DNA of 64,000 nt, taken from assembly GCA_041394725.1 (NCBI GenBank), contig JAWKHR010000021.1:1-64000 (forward strand), written 5' to 3'. The translations under genes were made by a program, and so were the position numbers. Numbering within the stretch: position 1 is the stretch's first letter; the number at the start of each line of letters is the position of its first letter. Shown one piece after another: positions 25,261 through 32,990 of the stretch. Origin of the DNA: JAWKHR01 sp041394725 (lineage in GTDB: Bacteria > Acidobacteriota > Vicinamibacteria > Vicinamibacterales > SCN-69-37). The notes beneath the pieces were generated by a model. That model was not told where the DNA came from. It saw only the letters and a program-made list of their open reading frames with translations, and ran no database searches.

Positions 25261-26896
25261 CCACGTCTGGTACCGGAGCCTCTACTGGCGCATCGCGCTG
25301 GGGTTCGTGGTCCTGCTCGCCGCCCTGCTCGCCGCGCAGGGATTCGTCTCGCTCTGGCTGACGGGCCGGGTGGCCGAGCTGATTCCCGGACGGTCGCCGG
25401 CGCAGTTCGCCGAGACGATCGCCTCGGAGCTGTCCGTGGCGCTGGCCGATGCGCCAGACCTCGACCTCGAGTCGCACCTGCGCGACCGATATGCGACGGC
25501 GAACCAGGCCTGGGTCGCGTTCCTGCGCGACGGGCGCAGCGCCACCAGCCAGCGTGTGCCGCCGCCCGCCAGCGCGCTGCGCGCGGCCCGCATCCGACTC
25601 TTCGGCCTGACCGGACAGCCCATCCCGTCGCCGGAGGGCGGCGGAGGACGCGGCGCCGCCGGATCCGGCGCCGAGCCGGTGACGTCCGACACCGAGTCGT
25701 CGCCACCGGCGACGCCACGCACGGAGTCCGCGGCGCCGCCGACGCGTCCCCCCTCGTCGTCGGGATCGCCACGACGCGGGCGCGGCGACGGTCCGGGCGG
25801 CTTCGGGCGTGGCGAGGGACGGGGGCGGTCCGGGCGCGGCAGCGGACGCGGCGGTCCGCTGCTCGACTTCGCCACGGTCACCCTGGACGGACGGCCCTTC
25901 GGCGTGATTGCCGTGCCGTCCGAGCGGCCGCCGCTGTCGGTCGCGCTGCGCGGGTTCGCGCCGACGCTGGCCACCGTCGGCGTCGTGCTGCTCCTGCTCG
26001 GCACCACGCTCGCCGCGCTCCTCGTCTTCCGGCCGGCCCACCGTCGCCTGCGCGCGCTGGAACGGGCCGCCCGCGCGTTCGGCGCCGGCGATGCCACCGC
26101 GCGCGCCACCGAAGCCGGCGGCGACGAGGTGGCGGCGCTTGCCCGGACGTTCAACGAGATGGCCGACGGCCTCAGCGCGCGTTCGTCGGCGCTCATCGAG
26201 GCCGATCGCGCGCGCCGGCAGCTGCTGGCCGACATCTCGCACGAGCTGGCCACCCCGCTCGCCGCCATCCGGGGCTATGCGGAGACCCTCGCGATGCCGG
26301 ACCTTGCGCTCGACGATGCGACGCGCAGTCGGTACGCCGGGGTGATCCACGACGAAACCGAGCGTCTCAGCGCCATCGTCGGCGACCTGCTCGACCTGGC
26401 GCGGTTCGAGGGCGGCGGCGCGTCGTTCCGCCCGGCGGTGGTGCCGCTGCGGTCGATCGTCGAGCGCGTCGCGAGCCGCCACGATCCGGTCCTCCGCGAG
26501 AAGCGCATCACGCTCGACGCCCGCGTCGAGCCGCCGGACCTGACCGTCATGGCCGACGCCGGCCGGCTGGAACAGGCGCTGCAGAACCTGGCGGCCAATG
26601 CCGCGCGTCACACGCCGGACGGCGGCGACATCCGGCTGCACGCGGCCCGCGACGGCGACATCGTCCGTATCACCGTCGAGGACAGCGGCCCCGGCATCCC
26701 CCCTGAACACCTGTCGCGCGTGTTCGATCGCTTCTACAAGGTGGACGAGTCGCGCACGGGCACCCGGGTGCCGTCGGGCAGCGGCCTCGGCCTGTCGATC
26801 GTGCGCGCCATCATCGAACGCCACGGCGGCACGATCGAGGCGTCGAATGCGCCGGACGGTGGCGCGCGATTCGAAATCACCCTGCCCGCCGCCTGA
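25253..26896 (+). CDS. Membrane sensor histidine kinase with RGG-rich sensor region
   Basis: This 547-residue kinase has TM1 at about residues 12-35 (IALGFVVLLAALLAAQGFVS), a periplasmic domain, TM2 (LATVGVVLLLLGTTLAALLVF), then HAMP (RLRALERAARAFGAGD). The H-box is DISHELATPLAAIRGY (His near residue 329). The ATPase has the N-box NLAANAARHTPDGG and then DSGPGIPPEHLSRVF and GSGLGLSIV, all intact. Unusually, the periplasmic part carries a long Pro/Ser then Arg/Gly low-complexity insert (DNA 25640-25857, with RGRGDGPGGFGRGEGRGR). Similar tracts occur in the two exported proteins encoded downstream. It should phosphorylate the regulator at 24541. The stimulus is unknown. Confidence 0.92.
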   Translation: MADHVWYRSLYWRIALGFVVLLAALLAAQGFVSLWLTGRVAELIPGRSPAQFAETIASELSVALADAPDLDLESHLRDRYATANQAWVAFLRDGRSATSQRVPPPASALRAARIRLFGLTGQPIPSPEGGGGRGAAGSGAEPVTSDTESSPPATPRTESAAPPTRPPSSSGSPRRGRGDGPGGFGRGEGRGRSGRGSGRGGPLLDFATVTLDGRPFGVIAVPSERPPLSVALRGFAPTLATVGVVLLLLGTTLAALLVFRPAHRRLRALERAARAFGAGDATARATEAGGDEVAALARTFNEMADGLSARSSALIEADRARRQLLADISHELATPLAAIRGYAETLAMPDLALDDATRSRYAGVIHDETERLSAIVGDLLDLARFEGGGASFRPAVVPLRSIVERVASRHDPVLREKRITLDARVEPPDLTVMADAGRLEQALQNLAANAARHTPDGGDIRLHAARDGDIVRITVEDSGPGIPPEHLSRVFDRFYKVDESRTGTRVPSGSGLGLSIVRAIIERHGGTIEASNAPDGGARFEITLPAA

Positions 26897-26953
26897 CCTC
26901 CCGCCGCGGGCCGCGGCGTCGGCCGGGCGGTCCCCCCGGCGTGTGTGGCAAAT

Positions 26954-26971
26954 CCGTGACAGCCCCGTGAA
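26954..26971 (+). promoter_or_regulatory. Candidate OmpR/PhoB-type direct-repeat operator
   Basis: CCGTGAC at 26954-26960 and CCGTGAA at 26965-26971 form a direct repeat with 11-bp period and a 4-bp linker, the geometry of PhoB-class sites. It lies between the two-component genes and the TonB-dependent receptor gene, about 110 bp before the start. The link is inferred. Confidence 0.35.
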
Positions 26972-27082
26972 AAACCACTGCGCCCATGGGCGCGGGAAGA
27001 ACACGCCTCGATCCGGTGTCGTAATCACTCGCACGCGAGGCCGAGAGTGGAACCGCGTGCAGGTGTCCGGGGGATGCAGCAC

Positions 27083-30000
27083 ATGTCGAAGGCGATCAGT
27101 CAGACCAGGCGGCGCACGGCGGAGGGACTCCGCCGCGGGGCCGGCCTGGCCGGGGGCCTCGCCCTGGTGGCAGGGCTGATGCTGCCCGCGGCCGCCCAAC
27201 AGGGCGGCGCGGCGCCGTGCCGGGTCTCGGGCAAGATCACGAGCGCGACGCGGCCGATTCCGGGCGTCTCGATCTTCGTGCGGGACGGCGAGAAGGTGCT
27301 GGCGGCGACCTCGACCGAGGTGGACGGCAGCTTCCGCCTCAACCTGCCGCCGGGAGGTCCCTACCGGCTTTCGGGCGAGCTGACCGCGTTCGCGCGGCTC
27401 GAGCGCGACGTCACGGTCGGCGTGCCGCCCTGCGATCAGACGATCGAGGCCGAGCTGGTGCTGGCCTCGCGCGCGCCCGCCGGATCGCCGGGCACGACGC
27501 CCGCGCCGGGCGCGGCTGCCGGCGCGACGACGGGGGCCGCCGGTGGCGCGGCGACCGGCGCCGCCGCGAGTGCGGCGGCGGGCGGTTCCGCGGCCGGCAT
27601 GACCGGCGCCGCGGCGGGTCGTGCCGCGGGAGCCGGACCGGCCGGCCAGCGCTTCGAGACGCTCGACGTGCAGACGGAGGTGACCGCGGCGGCCGGCCTC
27701 GAGGTGAATCCGCCGAACGCGGCGGCGATGGAAGCGGCGACGCGGCTCCTGCTGCCGCCCGGCTTCTCGACCGACGGCCCGACCGAGGCCGTGGCGGTCA
27801 ACGGCAATACGGCGAGCATCGACCGCGGCATGCTCAATGACCGGCTCGGCGCGCTCGGGCGCGGCGAGATCGATCCGCTGACGGGCCAGCTCACCCAGGT
27901 CTCGGCCGGCGACCAGGCCGGGGGGTTCGGCGGTGAGTTCGGCGCGCCCGGCCAGGGCCCCGGCGGTCGTGGCGCGGGTGGTCCCGGCGGCCGCGGCGGG
28001 CGGGGCGGCTTCGGTGGTCCCGGCGGGCGTGGCGGCGCGGCCGGCCGCGGTGGCCGGCTCGGCGGCCGGGGATTCCAGCAGCGCGCCTACAGCTTCACCA
28101 CCAACTACACGTTCGGCGGATCGGTCCTCGACAGCGCGCCCTACCAGCTGCGTCCCGACACCTCGACCGAGAAGCGGCCGTACAACCGCCAGACGTTCGG
28201 CGGCACGGTGGGCGGCCCGCTCAGGATCCCCGGCGTCTACTCCGGGTCGAAGACGAACTTCCAGCTGAGCTACTCGGGCAACCGTTCGGGCAACCTCTTT
28301 GATCAGTACGCGACGGTGCCGAGCGCCGCGCTGCGGGCGGGCGACTTCTCCGGCCAGACGGTCGCGCTCATCGATCCCGAGACGGGCCAGCCGTTCCCGG
28401 ACAACCAGATCCCGGCGTCGCGCCTCAGCCCGACGGCCCTGGCACTGCTGCCGTACATCCCGTTGCCGAACCTGACGGGTGACACCCGGAACTTCCACTA
28501 CACGACCACGCGCGACTCGTCGTCGGATTCGATCAGCCTGCGCGTGACGCAGACGATTCTCGGCCGCGGCGGGCGTGGCGGCGGCGGGCGCGGCGGCGGT
28601 GGCGGCGGCCGTGGCGGGGGCGGCGGTCGCGGTGGCGGCCGAGCCGGCACCAGCCTGAGCGTCAACGCGCAGGTGCAGTACCGGCGCAACTCGAACGAGT
28701 CGATCAACGTCTTCCCGACGCTCGGCGGGACCTCTTCCGGGTCGAGCCTCTCGATGCCGATTGGCGTCAACCTCCAGCGCGGCCGGACGAGCCACGCGGT
28801 GAACCTGAACTTCGCGCGGTCGAAGTCGTCGACCACGAACCAGTACGCGTACCTCGTGGACGTCGCCGGCCTGGCCGGCATCCAGGGCGTGTCCACCGAT
28901 CCGTTCGACTGGGGCGTGCCGAACCTGTCGTTCTCGACCTTCTCCGGGGTGCGAGACACGTCGCCCAGCGATCGGTCCGACTCGCGCATGACGCTGAGCT
29001 ATTCGCTCACGCGCCCCCTGCGCGCGCACACGCTGCGGTTCGGCGCCGACTACGCCCGCGACCGATCCACGGCGCTGACCAACTCGAATGCGCGCGGGTC
29101 GTTCGTCTTCACCGGGCTCTACACCTCGGGCGGGACGGCCGCGCGCGGCAGCGGCGCCGACTTCGCCGACTTCCTGCTGGGCCTGCCGCAACAGGCGTCG
29201 ATTGCCTACGGGCCCGGCACCGTGGAGCTGCACGGCCGGTCGATGAGCGGCTATTTCCAGGACGACTGGCGCCGGAGCGCCAACCTGACGTTCAACCTCG
29301 GGGTCCGCTACGACTACGTCTGGCCCTACACCGAGGCGCACGGCCAGATGGTCAACCTCGACGCGGCCAGCGGGTTCACCGCGGTCTCGCCGGTCCTGTC
29401 GGGTGGCACCGGTCCGTACTCGGGCGTGTTCCCGGCGGCCCTCGTCAACGCCGACGGCAACAACGTCGCGCCCCGCGTGGCGGTGGCCTGGCGGGCGGCG
29501 CGCAGCCTGATCGTCCGCGCCGGCTACGGCGTGACCTACAACGCCGGGTCCTACGCGACGATCGCGCGCCAGCTCACCGGCCAGCCGCCGTTCGCCACGA
29601 CGAACACCTCGAGCGGCGTGGCGGGGGACCCGCTCGAGTTCGACGATCCGTTCGTCCTGGCGACGCCGACGACCGTCACGAACAACTACGGGATCGATCA
29701 GGATTACGTGCTGGGGCTCATCCAGACCTACAACGTGGACGTCAGCCGCGATTTCGGCTACTGGAACGTCGGCGCGGGCTTCATCGGCACGAAGGGCAGC
29801 AACCTCGACATGCTCCGCGCGCCGAACCGCGGCCCGAACGGCCTGATCCTGCCCGACGTGCAGGCGTTCACGTGGCAGTCGGCGCAGGGCCGTTCGATCC
29901 TGAAGGCGGGCAGCTTCCGGATCCGGCGCCGGCCGGTGGCGGGCATCGGGTTCGGCGCGACCTACACGCTCGCCAAGTCGATGGACGACACGACGGCGAC

Positions 30001-30613
30001 GGGTGGCCAGGCGACGGTCGCCCAGGACGACACGAACCTCGGCGCCGAGTGGGCGCTGTCCACGTTCGACCGGCGGCACCAGGTCTCGGCCGATGTGTCG
30101 GTGGAGCTGCCGTTCGGGCCGAACCGCCGGTGGCTCAACGGCGGCGGCTTCTGGTCGTCGCTCGCGGACGGCTGGCGCGTGAACGCGACGTTCACGTGGC
30201 AGTCCGGCACGCCCTACACGCCGACCGTCACCGGTGCGGCGGGCGACGTTGCCGGTGGTACGAACGGCGCGCGGCGGGCCGACTACGACGGATCGGCGAT
30301 CCGGCTCAACGACCCGACGATCGACGAGTTCTTCAACACCGGGGCGTTCTCGGCGCCCGCGGCGGGGACGTTCGGCGACGCGAGCCGGAACCTGATCATC
30401 GGGCCGGGCAGCCGCATGCTGAACGCGACGTTCTCGCGCGACGTCCGGTTGCCGGGCAGCCGGACGGTCACGCTGGACGTCCGCGCCAACAACCTGCTGA
30501 ACCTCGTCAACTACACCGGCCTCGACACCCGCGTGAACTCGCCGACGTTCGGCCAGATCACGTCGGTGGGTGGTCTCCGGTCCATGCAGGTCAGCCTGCG
30601 CTTCCGCTTCTGA
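27083..30613 (+). CDS. Oar-like TonB-dependent receptor, apparently without a plug
   Basis: The start is taken as the ATG at 27083 (1176 residues), nine bases after GGGGG. An in-frame ATG at 27074 is too close to that site. A signal peptide (GLAGGLALVAGLMLPAAAQQ) precedes a carboxypeptidase-regulatory-like domain (CRVSGKITSATRPIPGVSIF to TIEAELVLAS). An Ala/Gly linker and an RGG-rich tract (DNA 27961-28080) follow. The Oar-type barrel then begins at FTTNYTFGGSVLDSAPYQLR and runs to VSLRFRF, a normal outer-membrane C-terminus. A second RGG tract (28564-28653) lies in what should be a loop. I find none of the plug landmarks present in the receptor at 48424. It is followed 8 bp later by the VWFA-related gene. 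Substrate is unknown. Confidence 0.85.
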   Translation: MSKAISQTRRRTAEGLRRGAGLAGGLALVAGLMLPAAAQQGGAAPCRVSGKITSATRPIPGVSIFVRDGEKVLAATSTEVDGSFRLNLPPGGPYRLSGELTAFARLERDVTVGVPPCDQTIEAELVLASRAPAGSPGTTPAPGAAAGATTGAAGGAATGAAASAAAGGSAAGMTGAAAGRAAGAGPAGQRFETLDVQTEVTAAAGLEVNPPNAAAMEAATRLLLPPGFSTDGPTEAVAVNGNTASIDRGMLNDRLGALGRGEIDPLTGQLTQVSAGDQAGGFGGEFGAPGQGPGGRGAGGPGGRGGRGGFGGPGGRGGAAGRGGRLGGRGFQQRAYSFTTNYTFGGSVLDSAPYQLRPDTSTEKRPYNRQTFGGTVGGPLRIPGVYSGSKTNFQLSYSGNRSGNLFDQYATVPSAALRAGDFSGQTVALIDPETGQPFPDNQIPASRLSPTALALLPYIPLPNLTGDTRNFHYTTTRDSSSDSISLRVTQTILGRGGRGGGGRGGGGGGRGGGGGRGGGRAGTSLSVNAQVQYRRNSNESINVFPTLGGTSSGSSLSMPIGVNLQRGRTSHAVNLNFARSKSSTTNQYAYLVDVAGLAGIQGVSTDPFDWGVPNLSFSTFSGVRDTSPSDRSDSRMTLSYSLTRPLRAHTLRFGADYARDRSTALTNSNARGSFVFTGLYTSGGTAARGSGADFADFLLGLPQQASIAYGPGTVELHGRSMSGYFQDDWRRSANLTFNLGVRYDYVWPYTEAHGQMVNLDAASGFTAVSPVLSGGTGPYSGVFPAALVNADGNNVAPRVAVAWRAARSLIVRAGYGVTYNAGSYATIARQLTGQPPFATTNTSSGVAGDPLEFDDPFVLATPTTVTNNYGIDQDYVLGLIQTYNVDVSRDFGYWNVGAGFIGTKGSNLDMLRAPNRGPNGLILPDVQAFTWQSAQGRSILKAGSFRIRRRPVAGIGFGATYTLAKSMDDTTATGGQATVAQDDTNLGAEWALSTFDRRHQVSADVSVELPFGPNRRWLNGGGFWSSLADGWRVNATFTWQSGTPYTPTVTGAAGDVAGGTNGARRADYDGSAIRLNDPTIDEFFNTGAFSAPAAGTFGDASRNLIIGPGSRMLNATFSRDVRLPGSRTVTLDVRANNLLNLVNYTGLDTRVNSPTFGQITSVGGLRSMQVSLRFRF

Positions 30614-30621
30614 GGCCGCCC

Positions 30622-32853
30622 ATGCCCACCCATCGTCGTCTCGCCACGCGCCGGCCGGCGCCGGCGCCGTCGCCCCGCCGGGTCGCCGTGCTGGCCGCGC
30701 TGCTGTCGCTCGTCGCCGCCGCGCCGGTCACCCGCGCGCAGCAGCCGGCGCCGGCCGCCCGTGCGCAGCAGCCGGCGCCGGCCGCCCGTGCGCAGCAGCC
30801 GGCGCCGCAGGCCCCGGCGCAGCGTCCGCCGGCGCTGTTCCGCGCCAACATCGTGATGGTCTCGGTGGACGTCATCGTCCGCGACCGGGACGGCAACATC
30901 GTCAAGGGGCTCACCGAGAAGGACTTCGAGGTACGCGAGGACGGCGAGTCGCAGGACATCCGGACGTTCAGCTTCCAGGAGATCCTGGATGCGACGCCGG
31001 CGCCCACCTCCGTGGACCTGCTGAAGGGCGTCCAGGATGCGATCGCCGCGGGCGGCACGATTCCGTCGACCGGCGCCGGCGCGGTGACGCTCGAGGCGCC
31101 GCCGCTGCGATCCGAGGACGTGGCGGGGCGCCGGCTCGTGGTGCTGCTCTTCGACACGAGCTCGATGCAGCCGGAGGACGTGCAGCGATCGGTCGAGTCG
31201 GCCCAGAAGTACGTGAAGGAGCAGATGTCCACGGCCGACCTGATCGCGGTCGCGACGGTGAGCTCCACGCTCAACGTGCTGACCGACTTCACCGGCGAGC
31301 GCGACAAGGTCGAAGCCGCGCTGAACACCTTGTCGTGGACCGACGGCACCGCGACGCCGCCGCCCGACGCCAGCACGATGGCGACCGACGAGGAGACGAC
31401 GGACGAGACCACCGACGAGACGTCGGAGCTCGACCTGTTCAACAACGACGTCCGCCTGCGCGTGCTGAAGACCCTGTCCGAGGCGCTCGCCCCGATCGAG
31501 CAGAAGAAGGCGATCGTCTACTTCAGCGCCGGCATGCAGCGCGGCGGGTCGGACAACCAGGTGGAGCTGCGTGCCGCGATCAACGCCGCCGTGCGCAGCA
31601 ACGTGTCGATCTACTCGATCGACACCCGCGGTCTGCAGGCCGTGGTCCCCGGCGGCGATGCGCGCGGCGGCGGCGGCGCCGGCGGGCGGGGCGGCGGGCG
31701 AGGCGGCCGGGGCGGCGGGCTGTTCTCCGGCCGCGGCGTCGCGCAGCAGTTCGCGTCGCTCGCCTCGTCGCAGGACTCGCTCGTGTCCCTGTCGGCCGAC
31801 ACCGGCGGCCGCGCGTTCACCGACACCAACGACTTCGGCGAGGCGTTCACGCGCCTGCGCCGCGACATGTCGGCCTACTACCTGCTCGGCTACAGCAGCC
31901 GCAACGACGGGAAGGACGGCCGTTTCCGCCGGATCCAGGTGCGGCTCAGGAACAACCCGGACAACTACCGGATCGAGGCGCGCGCCGGCTACTACGCCGA
32001 CCGCGACTTCGCCCACACGTCGAAGGGCGACCGCGAGTCGCAGATGGAGGAGCAGCTCTACGCGGCGGTGTCGGCCACCGACCTGCCGGTGATCGTCAGC
32101 TCCAGCTACTTCCGCCTGACCGACGAGAAGTACTACGTGCCGGTGTCGATCGTCGTGCCCGGGGCGTCCGTCCCCGTGCCCGAGGGCAAGGACAAGGCCC
32201 AGGTCGACTTCCTCGGGGAGGTCCGCGACGAGCGCGGCTTCCCGGTCGGGCGCATCCGGCAGACGATGGAGCTGCCGAAGGGCGAGTCGTCCACGCTCGC
32301 CGCCAGGCAGGTCCTCTACCAGTCGGGCATGACGCTGCCGCCCGGCCGCTTCTCGGTGAAGGTCGTCGTGCGCGAGAACGCCGGCGGGACGATGGGCACG
32401 TTCGAGGCGCCGATCACGATCCCGCAGCTCACCGCCGCGCCGCTCAAGGTCAGCTCGGTGGTCATGAGCACGCAGCTTCAGGCCGGCGCGAAGGCGAACC
32501 GGGACAACCCGCTCATCCGCGACGGCGTGCAGCTGCTGCCCAACCTCACGCACGTGGTGGGCCGCGACCAGAAGCTGTTCTTCTATTACGAGGTCTACGA
32601 TCCGCCGGCGGCGCCAGGCGGCGCGCCGGAGATCCGGACGAGCCTGGCGTTCTATCGCGGCAAGGTCAAGGTGCTCGAGACGCCCGTGGTCGTGCGCGCG
32701 GCCGTGGACGCGGCCGACCGCAAGGCGGCGTTGTTCCAGTTCGAGGTGCCGGCGAGCCGCTTCGAGCCCGGCCTCTACACCTGCCAGGTGAACATCATCG
32801 ACGAGGTGGGTGGCGCCTTCGCCTTCCCGCGGTTGGACCTGTACGTGAGATAG
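30622..32853 (+). CDS. Acidobacterial VWFA-related secreted protein
   Basis: This 743-residue protein has an N-terminal signal (VAVLAALLSLVAAAPVTRAQ) followed by three AQQPAPAAR units encoded by a 27-bp tandem. The VWFA-related domain starts at VDVIVRDRDGNIVKGLTEKD and FEVREDGESQDI. The expected metal site reads LLFDTSSMQ, one residue short of the usual DTSGSM, so metal binding is doubtful. An RGG-rich tract interrupts the domain at 31657-31737. YYLLGYSSRNDGKDG and RRIQVRLR close it. The C-terminal about 250 residues are beta-rich. Coding starts 8 bp after the receptor gene, so the two probably act together at the cell surface. Its TAG stop overlaps the inverted repeat that follows. Confidence 0.87.
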   Translation: MPTHRRLATRRPAPAPSPRRVAVLAALLSLVAAAPVTRAQQPAPAARAQQPAPAARAQQPAPQAPAQRPPALFRANIVMVSVDVIVRDRDGNIVKGLTEKDFEVREDGESQDIRTFSFQEILDATPAPTSVDLLKGVQDAIAAGGTIPSTGAGAVTLEAPPLRSEDVAGRRLVVLLFDTSSMQPEDVQRSVESAQKYVKEQMSTADLIAVATVSSTLNVLTDFTGERDKVEAALNTLSWTDGTATPPPDASTMATDEETTDETTDETSELDLFNNDVRLRVLKTLSEALAPIEQKKAIVYFSAGMQRGGSDNQVELRAAINAAVRSNVSIYSIDTRGLQAVVPGGDARGGGGAGGRGGGRGGRGGGLFSGRGVAQQFASLASSQDSLVSLSADTGGRAFTDTNDFGEAFTRLRRDMSAYYLLGYSSRNDGKDGRFRRIQVRLRNNPDNYRIEARAGYYADRDFAHTSKGDRESQMEEQLYAAVSATDLPVIVSSSYFRLTDEKYYVPVSIVVPGASVPVPEGKDKAQVDFLGEVRDERGFPVGRIRQTMELPKGESSTLAARQVLYQSGMTLPPGRFSVKVVVRENAGGTMGTFEAPITIPQLTAAPLKVSSVVMSTQLQAGAKANRDNPLIRDGVQLLPNLTHVVGRDQKLFFYYEVYDPPAAPGGAPEIRTSLAFYRGKVKVLETPVVVRAAVDAADRKAALFQFEVPASRFEPGLYTCQVNIIDEVGGAFAFPRLDLYVR
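30736..30810 (+). repeat. 27-bp coding tandem repeat (AQQPAPAAR)
   Basis: Two identical 27-bp units at 30736-30762 and 30763-30789 and a partial third encode a Pro/Ala/Gln stalk right after the signal peptide of the VWFA-related protein. Copy number is likely variable between strains. Confidence 0.8.
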
Positions 32854-32990
32854 GGTCAGGTCTTGGATCGCAGCCTCTGAGCCGGAGGACGTTCAAAATT
32901 GTCAGTGTGGCCCTTGGGATCCGCAGAAGGCCACACTGACAATTTTGAACGTCCTCCGGCTCAGAGGCTGCGATCCAAGACCTGACCCTA
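32851..32990. repeat. Long perfect inverted repeat, GGGTCAGG hairpin family, copy 1
   Basis: Two 62-bp arms (32851-32912 and 32929-32990) are perfectly complementary around a 16-base loop. The outer end TAGGGTCAGGTCTTGGATCG is shared, apart from its first bases, with the copy at 51628. The terminal TAG on each side is the stop codon of the flanking gene, the VWFA-related gene from the left and the ADOP gene from the right. It should act as a bidirectional terminator. It resembles REP-type non-autonomous elements mobilised by RAYT transposases, but no transposase is in the window. Confidence 0.9.

Noticed and set aside
25220..30079. A 1619-codon minus-strand frame opposite the kinase and receptor
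   Set aside because: The plus strand encodes an intact kinase and receptor. The long opposite frame follows from third-position GC bias.
32851..32990. The hairpin as part of an insertion sequence
   Set aside because: There is no transposase or target-site duplication, and the element is only 140 bp. It is better described as a REP-like hairpin.
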